A stretch of DNA of 64,000 bases from Hymenobacter volaticus (GTDB taxonomy: Bacteria > Bacteroidota > Bacteroidia > Cytophagales > Hymenobacteraceae). The translations under genes and the position numbers were made by a program. The stretch is taken from NCBI RefSeq assembly GCF_022921055.1, contig NZ_CP095061.1, positions 907,501 to 971,500 on the forward strand. The letters are read 5' to 3'. Below the pieces are notes generated by a model. That model was not told the origin of the DNA. It did not search any database and saw only the letters and a list, made by a program, of their open reading frames with translations. Shown here one piece after another: positions 27,589 to 36,049 of the stretch. Numbering within the stretch: the first letter of the stretch is position 1; each line of letters opens with the position of its first letter.

Positions 27589-27863
27589 GTCATGCAGAGC
27601 GGAGCCGAAGCATCTCGCTCGAATCGTTGCCAAAGTATATTGGTCATGCTGAGATTGCCGAAGCATCTCGCGTGCTGACGTTAAAGGAGGCATTGTCTGT
27701 CATGCTGAGCGGAGCCGGAGGCGTAGTCGAAGCATCTCGCGTGCTGACACAGAAGTAGTGATTACTATACTAGCGAGATGCTTCGGCTACGCTCAGCATG
27801 ACGGTTAGCAGTGCAACATAACCTGCGAGATGCTTCGACTTCGTTGCACTGTGCTCAGCATGA
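27589..27863. repeat. Cluster of five REP-like repeats
   Basis: Five copies of a unit that begins GTCATGCTGAG and ends GAAGCATCTCGC: direct copies at 27589-27618, 27643-27679 and 27699-27748, inverted copies at 27772-27802 and 27825-27863. The ends are conserved while the centre varies in length and sequence, as in REP/BIME-type elements. The cluster fills the otherwise gene-free interval 27482-28033; no ORF here is credible. No REP-associated transposase is in the window. Confidence 0.9.
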
Positions 27864-28033
27864 TAATGCCTCTGTATATAATACTAGTATGCTTGACGAT
27901 TTACCTCGGTATGAAGGAATTTCACTAGTGTTGCCAATACAGGTTATACACGCGAGACGCTAGGGCAAGTGGAGACTAAATCAAATAAGACGCTCAAACT
28001 AGCACTTGACAACTTCCCAAATGCCTGATAATT

Positions 28034-28948
28034 CTATTCGTCGCGCCATATAGCTACTACAGGTTCTTCCTCGCCTATGCGGTACGCCCGGCGCATTACG
28101 TTGCTATTGAATTCCAACGCTATGTTGCCTTCTGTATCGACGCCAATAATGCCTTTGTCGCCTTGCAACTCCTCGTCGTGCAAGGCAATGGCTTCGCGAC
28201 AGGCTTCCGCAATAGGCAAGCCCTTGTACTTAACTAGCGCATACACCTCGTGCGCCAAAGCGCCTCGCAAAATCACCTCGCCGTCGCCGGTGCAGGAGGC
28301 GGCGCAAGCATCGTTGCTGGCGTAGCTACCGCCACCTATGGCCGGGCTATCCCCGACGCGGCCTTTGAGTTGCCCTTCGATGCCACCGGTGCTCGTAGCC
28401 ACCGCCAGATTACCGTGTTGGTCGAGCGCAACGGCTCCGACAGTATCTTGCTGCTGAGGTTCGCCTTGGGCTTGCTGCACTAGTTCCACCCACTGTTTGC
28501 GCGTTTTCTCGGTTTTGAAGTAGTCAGGTGCTTCCAAGTCCAGTCCTTGCTTCAACGCGAATTCAATAGCTCCTTCGCTTGTCAAATACACCGGGGAGCC
28601 TTGTTCGAGCACGGCACGAGCCAGCTGAATGGGGTTTTTTACGTACTTGACGCTGCTTACGGCGCCCGCCCTAAGGTTGCTGCCGTCCATGATACTGGCG
28701 TCCATTTCCACTTCGCCCTGTTGGGTGAGGCTGCTGCCGCGCCCGGCATTGAAGTGCTCGTTGTTTTCGAGGCTGGTAACGGCTGCTTCTACGGCATCGA
28801 GAGCCGTGCCACCTTCGTGAAGCACCTGCCAGCCCGCTTGGACGGCTTGGCTTAGTCCTTCGCGCTGGTGCGCTTCCTCTTCGGGCGTTAGTTGTCCGGG
28901 CTTCATGGTTACGGCACCGCCGTGCACTACAATGGCGTACTTGCTCAT
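28034..28948 (-). CDS. Isoaspartyl peptidase/L-asparaginase (Ntn hydrolase)
   Basis: A 304-residue plant-type asparaginase that self-cleaves before a catalytic Thr to give two subunits. The Thr is in QQDTVGAVALD, the usual position about 60% along the chain. Other landmarks are AIVVHGGA at the start, FNAGRGSSL, MDGSNLRAGAV, STGGIEGQLKGRVGDSP and CTGDGE. It removes isoaspartyl dipeptides from damaged proteins and may hydrolyse asparagine. There is no signal peptide, so it is cytoplasmic. It stands alone, isolated by the repeat cluster and by a terminator upstream. Confidence 0.92.
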   Translation of the reverse strand: MSKYAIVVHGGAVTMKPGQLTPEEEAHQREGLSQAVQAGWQVLHEGGTALDAVEAAVTSLENNEHFNAGRGSSLTQQGEVEMDASIMDGSNLRAGAVSSVKYVKNPIQLARAVLEQGSPVYLTSEGAIEFALKQGLDLEAPDYFKTEKTRKQWVELVQQAQGEPQQQDTVGAVALDQHGNLAVATSTGGIEGQLKGRVGDSPAIGGGSYASNDACAASCTGDGEVILRGALAHEVYALVKYKGLPIAEACREAIALHDEELQGDKGIIGVDTEGNIALEFNSNVMRRAYRIGEEEPVVAIWRDE

Positions 28949-29034
28949 AGAATTCTGCTGTCAGGTGGGAGGTGTGTAGACGCCAAGAGCGCTCCAGGGT
29001 TACAAGTGTCGAGGTGGGAGATGTAGGTAAGGAA

Positions 29035-29079
29035 ACAGCCTCAGTCTGGCGTACCGAGGTACGCACAAACTGAGGCTGT
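29035..29079. terminator. Two-tier terminator hairpin
   Basis: An outer perfect 11-bp stem (29035-29045 with 29069-29079) encloses an inner 6-bp stem (29049-29054 with 29059-29064). It lies 50 bp past the stop of the ferritin-like gene on the minus strand. Confidence 0.7.
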
Positions 29080-29129
29080 ATGAGTTAGCAAGCGGCTAAT
29101 CCTGTAAGCCGCCTACTTTAGTTGGTAAA

Positions 29130-30095
29130 TTAGGCAGGGAACAAGCCGCTGGTGAGGACAGCAAAATTGCGGGCAATATTCTTAACCGAAACAGCATCAA
29201 GAGGCTCATCAAAAGCTTCTGACGCAGCAGTAGCATTACCCGGAATAGTTACACCTAAGTGCGTAACGTTGTCTTCCTTTGGATAAACAAGTGCTAACGG
29301 GTCTGAACTAGAAGCTGGGGTGCCAGCATCATATACTGGTCTAGTTGACGGATTTGTATCCGGAGAAGGGCCACCATTGTCAAGAAGCGAGACCCAGCTT
29401 TTCGGCTGTGCGTTCATAGGTGCCGTAGGGTTGGCCACGTTTGTGATGCCCCGGCGGATAGTACGCACGTGCGAGGAGTGCCGCGCCTCAACCGAGTGAA
29501 TGTTCAAAGCTGCTTCAAGCACGTCTTTATTAGTCATAAGTACCGGTGCACCGCCTTTGTAAGCACGGATACCAGTATCTACGAACGACTGCGACACACC
29601 CAAGAAAATAGGATAGGCCGTGAATACCGTTTTGAACGGTCCATTGCCTACTGCCGTGTCGCCTACCAGTGGCACTGGGTTGCGACCTCCGCTATAGTCG
29701 AAGGCACCACGCCCTGGATCAGCAATGGCAAGCGAACCTAAAGCACCTCTCAAAACCTTGATGTGACCCGATTCATCATTACGGATCTTTTCGAAAGCAG
29801 GCCGATCAGCAGATGGAATCAGGTTATTAGCCTTCAGGCCACTATCGTAAAAGTAGAACTCTAAGTATTCCAAGCTTAGAGCCAAATTCAATACAGCAAC
29901 GACATCAGCTGGCAGGGTTGTGCCTTGTCCATATGCACGCTGGAAGATACCGCTTACTAAGCCTGGCAGCACAGCAGCCGTTACGGCTTTGCCAGCCATG
30001 CCAAAGTGTTTGAATACGCGACGACGCGAGTCGAGACGATCGTAGATCTCAGGATCAACCTGCTCGATTTCCTTGATTAGTTTAAATAAATCCAT
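29130..30095 (-). CDS. Ferritin-like domain protein (Ferritin_2 type)
   Basis: A 321-residue protein with a four-helix ferritin-like domain related to desiccation-associated Pcc13-62-type proteins. Candidate metal ligands are in EYLEFYFYD, NDESGHIKVL (ExxH) and SVEARHSSH (ExxH), giving a di-metal site. The N terminus has a hydrophobic stretch (GKAVTAAVLPGLVSGIF) that could be a signal or anchor. It is the second gene of a pair; the first, 44 bp upstream, is a Tat-dependent lipoprotein with the same fold. Role in iron or oxidative stress is inferred from fold and neighbours. Confidence 0.82.
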   Translation of the reverse strand: MDLFKLIKEIEQVDPEIYDRLDSRRRVFKHFGMAGKAVTAAVLPGLVSGIFQRAYGQGTTLPADVVAVLNLALSLEYLEFYFYDSGLKANNLIPSADRPAFEKIRNDESGHIKVLRGALGSLAIADPGRGAFDYSGGRNPVPLVGDTAVGNGPFKTVFTAYPIFLGVSQSFVDTGIRAYKGGAPVLMTNKDVLEAALNIHSVEARHSSHVRTIRRGITNVANPTAPMNAQPKSWVSLLDNGGPSPDTNPSTRPVYDAGTPASSSDPLALVYPKEDNVTHLGVTIPGNATAASEAFDEPLDAVSVKNIARNFAVLTSGLFPA

Positions 30096-30139
30096 GATGG
30101 AAAAGACGATTTGTAGTGAAAAGACCAGCTAAAGCCAGC

Positions 30140-30877
30140 TTATTTAAAACTGTTGGCGCTAATCTTAGAGCCTTCCTTGAGAAACTGATTAGCGGTTTCT
30201 ACTACCTCAGCTGGTCGCTTAGACCTTTCCAAACCAGTGCCATTGCCTACACCAGGAGTTGAAGCGCTACCGGATGGCGTGAACAAATCCACTACATCGT
30301 TGTCTACGAACGAGTTGTACGCGCGCAAGTCACGAATAAGTGCTGCGTGCCGGGCTTCTACCGATACAATTTTACCTGCTACCACCAAATAACCAGGAGC
30401 GGTAATAAAGCGGCCAGCTCCATTATATGCAGCTACTCCTAAATCTTCAAAGGCTTGAGCAGCAGTAAGCACGCTGTTCTTATCCCCAAAGTTGATAGTG
30501 CTGAAATCCGGCTCCAATGCTTTTATAGCACCATTACCTAGAGCTGTTTTAAAGAAATCTGCGTGAATCTGTTCGTGCAGCGCCAGATCATCAAAGATTT
30601 GCTTTTCAGAAGCTGGGGCACCTGAGTAATACGCGCCTCCTTTTACTGCAGCATAGAAGGCTGCTTCTAGCTGCTCGAGTGCGTAGGCATAATTTAATAT
30701 ACCAGGGTCGCCTGAGCCTACATCGATGCGGTTGCTGCCACTCTCACTGTCGTCGTCGCAACCAGCTAGTAGAAGGCCACCAACTGCCATGGTAGCACCG
30801 GAGTAACGCAGAAATGAACGGCGGGAAGTAGAGGTCGGTTTATCGGCCGGCTCTGGGGGAAGGAGAAGCTTGGTCAT
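30140..30877 (-). CDS. Tat-exported ferritin-like lipoprotein
   Basis: A 245-residue protein with a twin-arginine signal (SRRSFLRYSG) that also ends in a lipobox (GGLLLAGC), so it should be folded in the cytoplasm, then exported and lipidated. The mature part is a four-helix Ferritin_2 domain with ligands in YALEQLEAAFY, HEQIHADFF (ExxH) and SVEARHAAL (ExxH). Tat export is consistent with a metal loaded before export. It heads the two-gene operon. Two exact copies of AATTACGTGTTT lie 77-110 bp upstream. Confidence 0.87.
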   Translation of the reverse strand: MTKLLLPPEPADKPTSTSRRSFLRYSGATMAVGGLLLAGCDDDSESGSNRIDVGSGDPGILNYAYALEQLEAAFYAAVKGGAYYSGAPASEKQIFDDLALHEQIHADFFKTALGNGAIKALEPDFSTINFGDKNSVLTAAQAFEDLGVAAYNGAGRFITAPGYLVVAGKIVSVEARHAALIRDLRAYNSFVDNDVVDLFTPSGSASTPGVGNGTGLERSKRPAEVVETANQFLKEGSKISANSFK

Positions 30878-30953
30878 AGCGGTTTAGTGCATCTAGTGTG
30901 AAACATGAATTGATGTACGGCCACTGCGCCGCTACCACTTTAGATAAAAGATT

Positions 30954-30987
30954 AATTACGTGTTTATTGGTATGGAATTACGTGTTT
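30954..30987. promoter_or_regulatory. Paired AATTACGTGTTT motifs upstream of ferritin operon
   Basis: Exact 12-bp copies at 30954-30965 and 30976-30987, spaced 22 bp start to start (two helical turns); a weaker third copy follows near 30996. The same 12-mer occurs inverted at 33815-33826 upstream of the YdeP-like gene. This suggests a shared regulator. Confidence 0.5.
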
Positions 30988-31067
30988 GTTACGATGGTTT
31001 CGTGTCTGTCAGCTTTACATAGAAAGATGTATATGCTTTAAAGTAATACATAAGATTATGTTATTTC

Positions 31068-31132
31068 GAGGCGAGTAAAAACCGGAATGATCTTATTTTG
31101 TTAGGGATGATTTTCGGCCTGCTACTCGCCTC
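31068..31132. terminator. Possible terminator after YdeP-like gene
   Basis: GAGGCGAGTA at 31068-31077 pairs with TACTCGCCTC at 31123-31132 across a 45-nt loop, just past the minus-strand stop at 31143. The loop is long, so this is less certain than the other hairpins. Confidence 0.4.
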
Positions 31133-31142
31133 AAAACACACG

Positions 31143-33698
31143 CTATGCAGGCACAGCCACTTGGCTAGATGCTGTAGTAGTACCAATAGGTACTTCCACC
31201 CGCTCCACGGTTACGACCACAAATTTGGAGGTAGGCGTGTTGCTCTTGTAGGCCACGCTACCAATGGGCACCAACACGTTGCCTTCGGGGAAATACACAG
31301 CACAGTTGCCCTTCGGAATATCGTAGGGAATGGCAATAAACTTCTCGGCGTGGCGCTGCTGATCTAGGAAGTGGCTGGTGATATTGACCAGCCCTTTTTC
31401 CTTGATGCCGCGGTCGACCATGTCTTCTGGGTGCATGAAGATGATGCGCCGCTCGCCACGAATGCCTCGGTACCGGTCGTTGTAGTCGTAGACGGTGGTG
31501 TTGAACTGGTCGTGCGAGCGAATGGTCATGAGCACCATCTGGCCGGGTTCCAGCACATGTTTCTCGTAGGGCGTGCTAGTGAAGTTGGCCTTGGCGTTTT
31601 CGGTAGTGAAGTTCCGTTCGCGCGGGCCATTGGGTAAGTAGAAACCGCCGGGGTGCCGCACCTTCTGGTTGAAGTCTTCGAAACCAGGAATGGTGCGCGC
31701 TACGTAGTCACGAATGAGGTCGTAGTTTTCGGTGCAGCCAACCCAATCTACTGTGGTCCGCTCGCCTAGGGTGGCAATAGCAATGCCGCACACAATGGCT
31801 ACCTCGCTCAGCATCTGGTCGGATATGGGTTCCAGCACGCCTTTGCTCATGCTCACTACCCCCATCGAGTTTTCGCAAGTCATGAATTGCTGACCCGACT
31901 TCTGCATGTCGATGTCGATGCGGGTTTTGCAGGGGAGCAGTAGGGCCATTTCGCCGTTGACGAGGTGGCCGCGGTTGAGCTTCGGAGTGACGTGCACTGA
32001 TAGCCGCAGTTTGCGCATGCCCTCAGCTACAAACTCGGTATCGGAGCAGGCCGAGAGCATATTGCCGCCCATGGCCATAAACACCTTGACTTTGCCGTCG
32101 TGCAGAGCTTTCACAGCTTCCACCACATCCCACCCAAACTCGCGCGGCGGCTCGAAGTTGAACTCCTTCGCCAGCGAGTCGAGGAAGGTATCGGTGGGCC
32201 GTTCCCAAATGCCCATGGTTCGGTCGCCTTGCACGTTGGAGTGGCCGCGCACCGGGCAAAGACCCGCGCCCGGAATGCCAATAGCACCCATCAGGAAGTG
32301 CATGTTGGTAATCTCCTGAATGGTGTACACGCCGTTTTTCTGCTGCGTAAGGCCCATGGCCCAGCAGGTAATAATTTTTTTATGGCGGGCTATCAAGCTA
32401 GCAGCCTCCTGAATCTGCGCTCTAGTGATGCCACTGGCTTCCTCAATGTCAGTCCAACTAGTATTATTGAGCGTTTCCAATAGCTCCGTATAGCCCGTGG
32501 TGTAGCTCGTAATGAAATTGTGGTCGAGCACTTGGCCGGGGTTGAGGGCCTCCGCTTCCAGCAGACACTTCATGATGCCGCGCATCACGAGCTGGTCGCT
32601 GTTGATGCGCACTTGCAGGTAGATATCGGTGATGGGCGTACCGTCGCCGAGCAAGGTCCCGAGGGCCTTGAGCGGATTCATAAAATCCTGCGGGTTCTTG
32701 AAGTGCAATAGGCCCGCCTCATGCAGCGGGTTGATGCTGATGATTTTGGCGCCGTTTTTCTTGGCCTTTTGCAAAGCCGTGAGCATGCGTGGGTGGTTGG
32801 TGCCAGGGTTCTGCCCAATGATGAGAATGACTTCGGCGTCGTAGATGTCGTTGAGCGTAACGGAGCCTTTGCCCAAGCCTGTGGTATTGCTCAAGGCCGC
32901 ACCGCTGCTTTCGTGGCACAGGTTCGAGCAGTCGGGCAGGTTGTTGGTGCCAAACTGCCGCACGAAGAGCTGATATAAATATGCCGGCTCGTTGGGTACT
33001 TTGCCCGAGGTATAGAAAATGGCCTCGTTGGGGGAGTTCAGCGCATTTAGTTCCTGACCAACTAAATCGAAGGCTTCAGGCCACGAAATAGGCGTGTAGT
33101 GCGTGGCACCGGGCCGCAGCACCATGGGGTGCGTGATACGACCGGCGTTGTTCAAGTCACGGTCCGTCATGCGCGACAAGTCTGCTAGGCTGTGCTTGGC
33201 GAAGAATTCGTGCCCTACCGGGTCAGACTGAGCATCAGAAGCCGTGGCTTTGGCACCGTTCTCGCAAAATTCGGCTACCGAGCGGTGGTCATCGGGGTCG
33301 GGCCAAGCGCAGGAGGAACAGTCGAATCCGTCTTTTTGGTTGAGCTTAAGCAGTGCGTGCGTGCCGCGGACCGGGCCGTCTTCGCTGAAAGCAAACGCCC
33401 CGGATTTGAGCACCGCCGTTACGCCCGCCGCTACTTTGGCGGGCTTGCTGAGGTGCAGGCCCGTGAATTCTTCCGGGGGTTGCGCCAGAATCGGGTGCTT
33501 GTGCTTGGCGCCTAACGTATCGGGGGCCTCCATTGGCCGCTCGTCCATCGACTTACGATCCGGGGAGGTGCTCCAATTGTCACTGGTGGGGGCTGACCCC
33601 TGATCGGGCCGCTCACCGCTTTTGGGTACGTTGTTGCTGGCCGTTTGCTGATCGGTTTTGCCGGCCTGGCTAGGGTCGTAGGCAGGAGATTTGTCCAT
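31143..33698 (-). CDS. FdhF/YdeP family molybdopterin oxidoreductase
   Basis: An 851-residue member of the YdeP branch of bis-MGD oxidoreductases. Landmarks are FDCSSCAWPDPD with a further Cys (AEFCENGAKA), ITHPMVLRPG, the segment CSNLCHESSG, GQNPGTNHPRML, and a C-terminal cofactor-binding barrel (LMTIRSHDQFNTTVYDYNDR). The N-terminal 80 residues are polar and low in complexity. There is no Tat signal, so it acts in the cytoplasm. E. coli YdeP is linked to acid resistance, but the substrate is not known. A copy of the 12-bp motif found upstream of the ferritin-like operon lies 117 bp before the start. Confidence 0.9.
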   Translation of the reverse strand: MDKSPAYDPSQAGKTDQQTASNNVPKSGERPDQGSAPTSDNWSTSPDRKSMDERPMEAPDTLGAKHKHPILAQPPEEFTGLHLSKPAKVAAGVTAVLKSGAFAFSEDGPVRGTHALLKLNQKDGFDCSSCAWPDPDDHRSVAEFCENGAKATASDAQSDPVGHEFFAKHSLADLSRMTDRDLNNAGRITHPMVLRPGATHYTPISWPEAFDLVGQELNALNSPNEAIFYTSGKVPNEPAYLYQLFVRQFGTNNLPDCSNLCHESSGAALSNTTGLGKGSVTLNDIYDAEVILIIGQNPGTNHPRMLTALQKAKKNGAKIISINPLHEAGLLHFKNPQDFMNPLKALGTLLGDGTPITDIYLQVRINSDQLVMRGIMKCLLEAEALNPGQVLDHNFITSYTTGYTELLETLNNTSWTDIEEASGITRAQIQEAASLIARHKKIITCWAMGLTQQKNGVYTIQEITNMHFLMGAIGIPGAGLCPVRGHSNVQGDRTMGIWERPTDTFLDSLAKEFNFEPPREFGWDVVEAVKALHDGKVKVFMAMGGNMLSACSDTEFVAEGMRKLRLSVHVTPKLNRGHLVNGEMALLLPCKTRIDIDMQKSGQQFMTCENSMGVVSMSKGVLEPISDQMLSEVAIVCGIAIATLGERTTVDWVGCTENYDLIRDYVARTIPGFEDFNQKVRHPGGFYLPNGPRERNFTTENAKANFTSTPYEKHVLEPGQMVLMTIRSHDQFNTTVYDYNDRYRGIRGERRIIFMHPEDMVDRGIKEKGLVNITSHFLDQQRHAEKFIAIPYDIPKGNCAVYFPEGNVLVPIGSVAYKSNTPTSKFVVVTVERVEVPIGTTTASSQVAVPA

Positions 33699-33814
33699 GA
33701 TTCGAGCTTCGAGAAAGAGAGGAGTAGGGGTGCGCGTTCCAGGCAGGCAAGGGTTCCTAGTCCTTACCGGTACACTATTCTATACGTCCGGTTTTAATGC
33801 GTCAGACGCAGTAA

Positions 33815-33826
33815 AAACACGTAATT
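33815..33826 (-). promoter_or_regulatory. Single AATTACGTGTTT motif upstream of YdeP-like gene
   Basis: Reads AAACACGTAATT on the plus strand, an exact 12/12 match in inverted orientation to the two motifs before the ferritin-like operon. The rest of the interval 33699-33947 has no ORF I can support. Confidence 0.45.
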
Positions 33827-33947
33827 TCAGCGTATAAACCCGGAGAGGATGCGGGTATATCCCAAGCAGCAGTAACTAGTCAAGCCTCTTCTTACCACGA
33901 GTCTCTCGGAAAATTGGAGGCGCTTTTTTCCCATTGCCCCACAAATA

Positions 33948-34003
33948 AGCCCGCCTTGGCAGGAGCGCTGGTATTTACTCCAGTACTCCTGCCAAGGCGG
34001 GCT
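33948..34003. terminator. Terminator after RES-domain gene
   Basis: A perfect 18-bp stem (33948-33965 with 33986-34003), 17 bp past the minus-strand stop at 34020. Confidence 0.85.
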
Positions 34004-34019
34004 GCACACGTGCTATTGT

Positions 34020-34907
34020 TTATTGTTTTGCTGCTTTAGCTGCCGCGAAGTTGCATGCAGTCACGGTACCACCTTCGCGTAGCAACCAGTTGCCGGGCTG
34101 CCCTAGCCACTGCAAACGGCCTGTGCTGTCGTAGCTATTGGCAAAATCCAGCGAGTGCACGTCCAGGGTTTCGGTTCCTACATGGTTGACGCGCAAATGC
34201 TCGACGTATTGTAGTTCCAGCTTGCCCGTATCGATGCAGCTGGGGTGCAAAGCTAAGTTGTGCGCCAGCGAAGGCATGGCTGCCGACGGATATAGTAGGC
34301 CATCGAAAGTGCTGCCTAATTCGCAGGCTTCGGCTATAGCAATTGACAGGCGGTAGTCATGGTGTTTATCCTCTGTTACGTTCCGCGTGAATGCCTTCGT
34401 CAAGAAAGCGGCCGTGGGGCGCACTGCTGAGGGAAGTTGGTTTATTGCCTGGCGAAGCGCCTGGTTTCGGTCGGAATGCGGGTTGTCGGTGCATTGGTCG
34501 GCAGCATGAAAGCTAACGAGCCGGAGCGGCTGCCGAGTAATCCAGCGCGTAATCAAAATTTGGTCGTTGGGCTCTACACCGGCCTCGAAGAAGGGCGGGT
34601 GCCAAGTGGCACTGGCATAGAACATAGGCACCCCCGCGCGGTTGGCGCGTTGGTCGTGGGCTATCCGCTCGGACGGCGGATAGGAGACGTCACTGATTCG
34701 CTCCGGCGGCTCTTGGCAGGCCACACCGCGGTACACAAGCGTGCCGGCGGGCAACTCCAAACAGCGCACGGCAGAACTAGCCAGCAACTGACGGACCCGG
34801 CCCGTCAGGGAATCAATAGAATGCCGACGGCAGTTTAAGTGGCGCAGCCGTCGGAGTTGTCGGTGAATATGAACCTCGCTAGCCGGAGTCGGCGCTTGCA
34901 CACTCAT
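34020..34907 (-). CDS. RES-domain protein
   Basis: A 295-residue protein with a RES domain, the fold of NAD+-phosphorylase/NADase toxins and related proteins. The three key residues fit: Arg in LVYRGVA, Ser in FYASATWHPP and Glu in PPFFEAG. I chose the ATG at 34907, inside the end of the upstream STAS gene; the open frame further upstream is a shadow of that gene. Most small RES toxins follow a Xre-type antitoxin; none is present here. The protein is longer than typical RES toxins and has an extra C-terminal part, so it may have another cellular role. Confidence 0.72.
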   Translation of the reverse strand: MSVQAPTPASEVHIHRQLRRLRHLNCRRHSIDSLTGRVRQLLASSAVRCLELPAGTLVYRGVACQEPPERISDVSYPPSERIAHDQRANRAGVPMFYASATWHPPFFEAGVEPNDQILITRWITRQPLRLVSFHAADQCTDNPHSDRNQALRQAINQLPSAVRPTAAFLTKAFTRNVTEDKHHDYRLSIAIAEACELGSTFDGLLYPSAAMPSLAHNLALHPSCIDTGKLELQYVEHLRVNHVGTETLDVHSLDFANSYDSTGRLQWLGQPGNWLLREGGTVTACNFAAAKAAKQ

Positions 34908-35301
34908 ACATTTGGGGGAATTTGGGGTTGGTGGAAAGGGGCAAGGTGTCTTGTAGCAATTCTCGGGGTCCTTGGTAGTGAGCAGCCGGTTGTAGGTGTA
35001 GGAGCATACTGAGCCCGCTGGCCGCAAGTTGCTCTAACACGGCCTCTGGCATACCGCACCATTGCAGTACTACACCGGTGGTGCGGGCAAAGCAGTCGGC
35101 ATTAAGAATGGCCCGTTGTCCTTGCCAGGTCATGGGTTCTAGGCGCTGGCAGTCAATCCAGACTATCGCCTTTCCATTGGTAGTAGCTGCTTTGATGGCC
35201 GCTTCTAACTGCAGAGCAGCTGCCGCATCAGCGCATTGCCCACGTAGGCTCACGCCTATATTTCCTTGGGTTTGCTTGCTATACGCTGTGAAATGTGCCA
35301 T
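34879..35301 (-). CDS. STAS-like domain protein overlapping RES gene
   Basis: A 140-residue protein with features of an anti-sigma factor antagonist-type STAS domain: a GNIGVSLRGQC strand, a helix with AALQLEAAIKAA, and IVWIDCQRLEPMTWQGQRAIL where phosphorylatable residues usually lie. The last 29 bp overlap the start of the RES gene in another frame, indicating translational coupling and a functional pair. Whether it regulates the RES protein is unknown. A TAGTTTTG box lies 39 bp upstream at 35340-35347. Confidence 0.65.
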   Translation of the reverse strand: MAHFTAYSKQTQGNIGVSLRGQCADAAAALQLEAAIKAATTNGKAIVWIDCQRLEPMTWQGQRAILNADCFARTTGVVLQWCGMPEAVLEQLAASGLSMLLHLQPAAHYQGPRELLQDTLPLSTNPKFPQMYECASADSG

Positions 35302-35339
35302 CAGAAACCTCTAGCAACGACACATGCCGGCACTAAAAG

Positions 35340-35347
35340 CAAAACTA
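35340..35347 (-). promoter_or_regulatory. Possible -7 box for STAS-RES operon
   Basis: TAGTTTTG on the minus strand matches TAnnTTTG and is identical to the box before atpD. No TTG is found at the -33 distance. Confidence 0.35.
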
Positions 35348-35480
35348 TCGAACTGGCTAGCCACTACAGTAAGGGGAAATGCTGATTTCACTTTGCGGCT
35401 TACGCTGATTTTACCGCTCCGTACTCTTAATTGCAGCTATTCCAACTGCCTCAAGACGGAAGTAGCCGTCGTAAACAAAA

Positions 35481-35519
35481 AGGCCACAACCGCCCGTGTG
35501 TAACCGACGTTTGTGGCCT
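35481..35519. terminator. Terminator after DUF892 gene
   Basis: A 9-bp stem (35481-35489 with 35511-35519) followed on the minus strand by TTTTTG, 24 bp past the stop of the DUF892 gene. Confidence 0.75.
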
Positions 35520-35542
35520 CTTCTGTAGGCGCAAGTGGTGGG

Positions 35543-36049
35543 CTATTCAGAATCGGATTCGGCTTTTTGATTGATGTAGTTCTTCGCTAGTTCGTTGAGC
35601 TTGGTGTCGGTGAGCTGTTCTTCCTCTAAGCTCTGCCGCAATAGATCGGCAGCCTTGGTGTGCCCCAAACGCTCAGCGAAGTGGGCCGCAGTGCCGTAAC
35701 CCGAGATTTCGTAGTGCTCGATACGCTGAGAAGAAGCAATCAGGGCGGCATCCATCACCTCTGGAGTAGCATTCTCCGACATGGTTTCCTGGCCTTCGGC
35801 AATCAGGCCTTCCATGGCTTTGCAGGTGTGTCCACTAATGTCCAGGTCCAGGTCTTTCGCAATTTGTTCGAGGCGGGCTACTTGCTTTTCGGTTTCGTGC
35901 AAGTGGCGCTCAAACCCGCGCCGCAAACGTCCGTCTTTCGAGGCCTCTGCCATCAGCGGTAAGGCTTTCACCAATTGATTTTCGGCGCTGTACAGGTCTT
36001 TGAGTTGCATCTCGAACAGGTCGTCGAGGGTCTCTAGTTTGTCGAACAT
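35543..36049 (-). CDS. DUF892 (YciE/YciF-like) ferritin-like protein
   Basis: A 168-residue member of the YciE/YciF family, four-helix ferritin-like proteins linked to stress responses. Landmarks are LDDLFEMQLKDLYSAENQL near the start, HLHETEKQVARLEQI in helix 2, and RIEHYEISGYGTAAHFAE and EEEQLTDTKLNELA further on, with regularly placed Glu/His metal ligands. I chose the ATG at 36049 where the conserved FDKLETLDDLF begins. It is a single gene closed by a terminator. A 10/12 match to the ferritin-operon motif lies far upstream at 36275-36286. Confidence 0.88.
   Translation of the reverse strand: MFDKLETLDDLFEMQLKDLYSAENQLVKALPLMAEASKDGRLRRGFERHLHETEKQVARLEQIAKDLDLDISGHTCKAMEGLIAEGQETMSENATPEVMDAALIASSQRIEHYEISGYGTAAHFAERLGHTKAADLLRQSLEEEQLTDTKLNELAKNYINQKAESDSE

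Noticed and set aside
27490..27693. Short minus-strand ORF in the repeat cluster
   Set aside because: It translates the REP-like repeats, has no homology features and spans two repeat copies.
27589..27863. CRISPR array
   Set aside because: Repeats differ in length, occur in both orientations and have no regular spacers; no cas genes are nearby.
34020..35301. Calling the STAS/RES pair a toxin-antitoxin system
   Set aside because: Gene overlap and the RES residues are suggestive, but the upstream protein has no antitoxin features and the RES protein is longer than usual; evidence is not enough.
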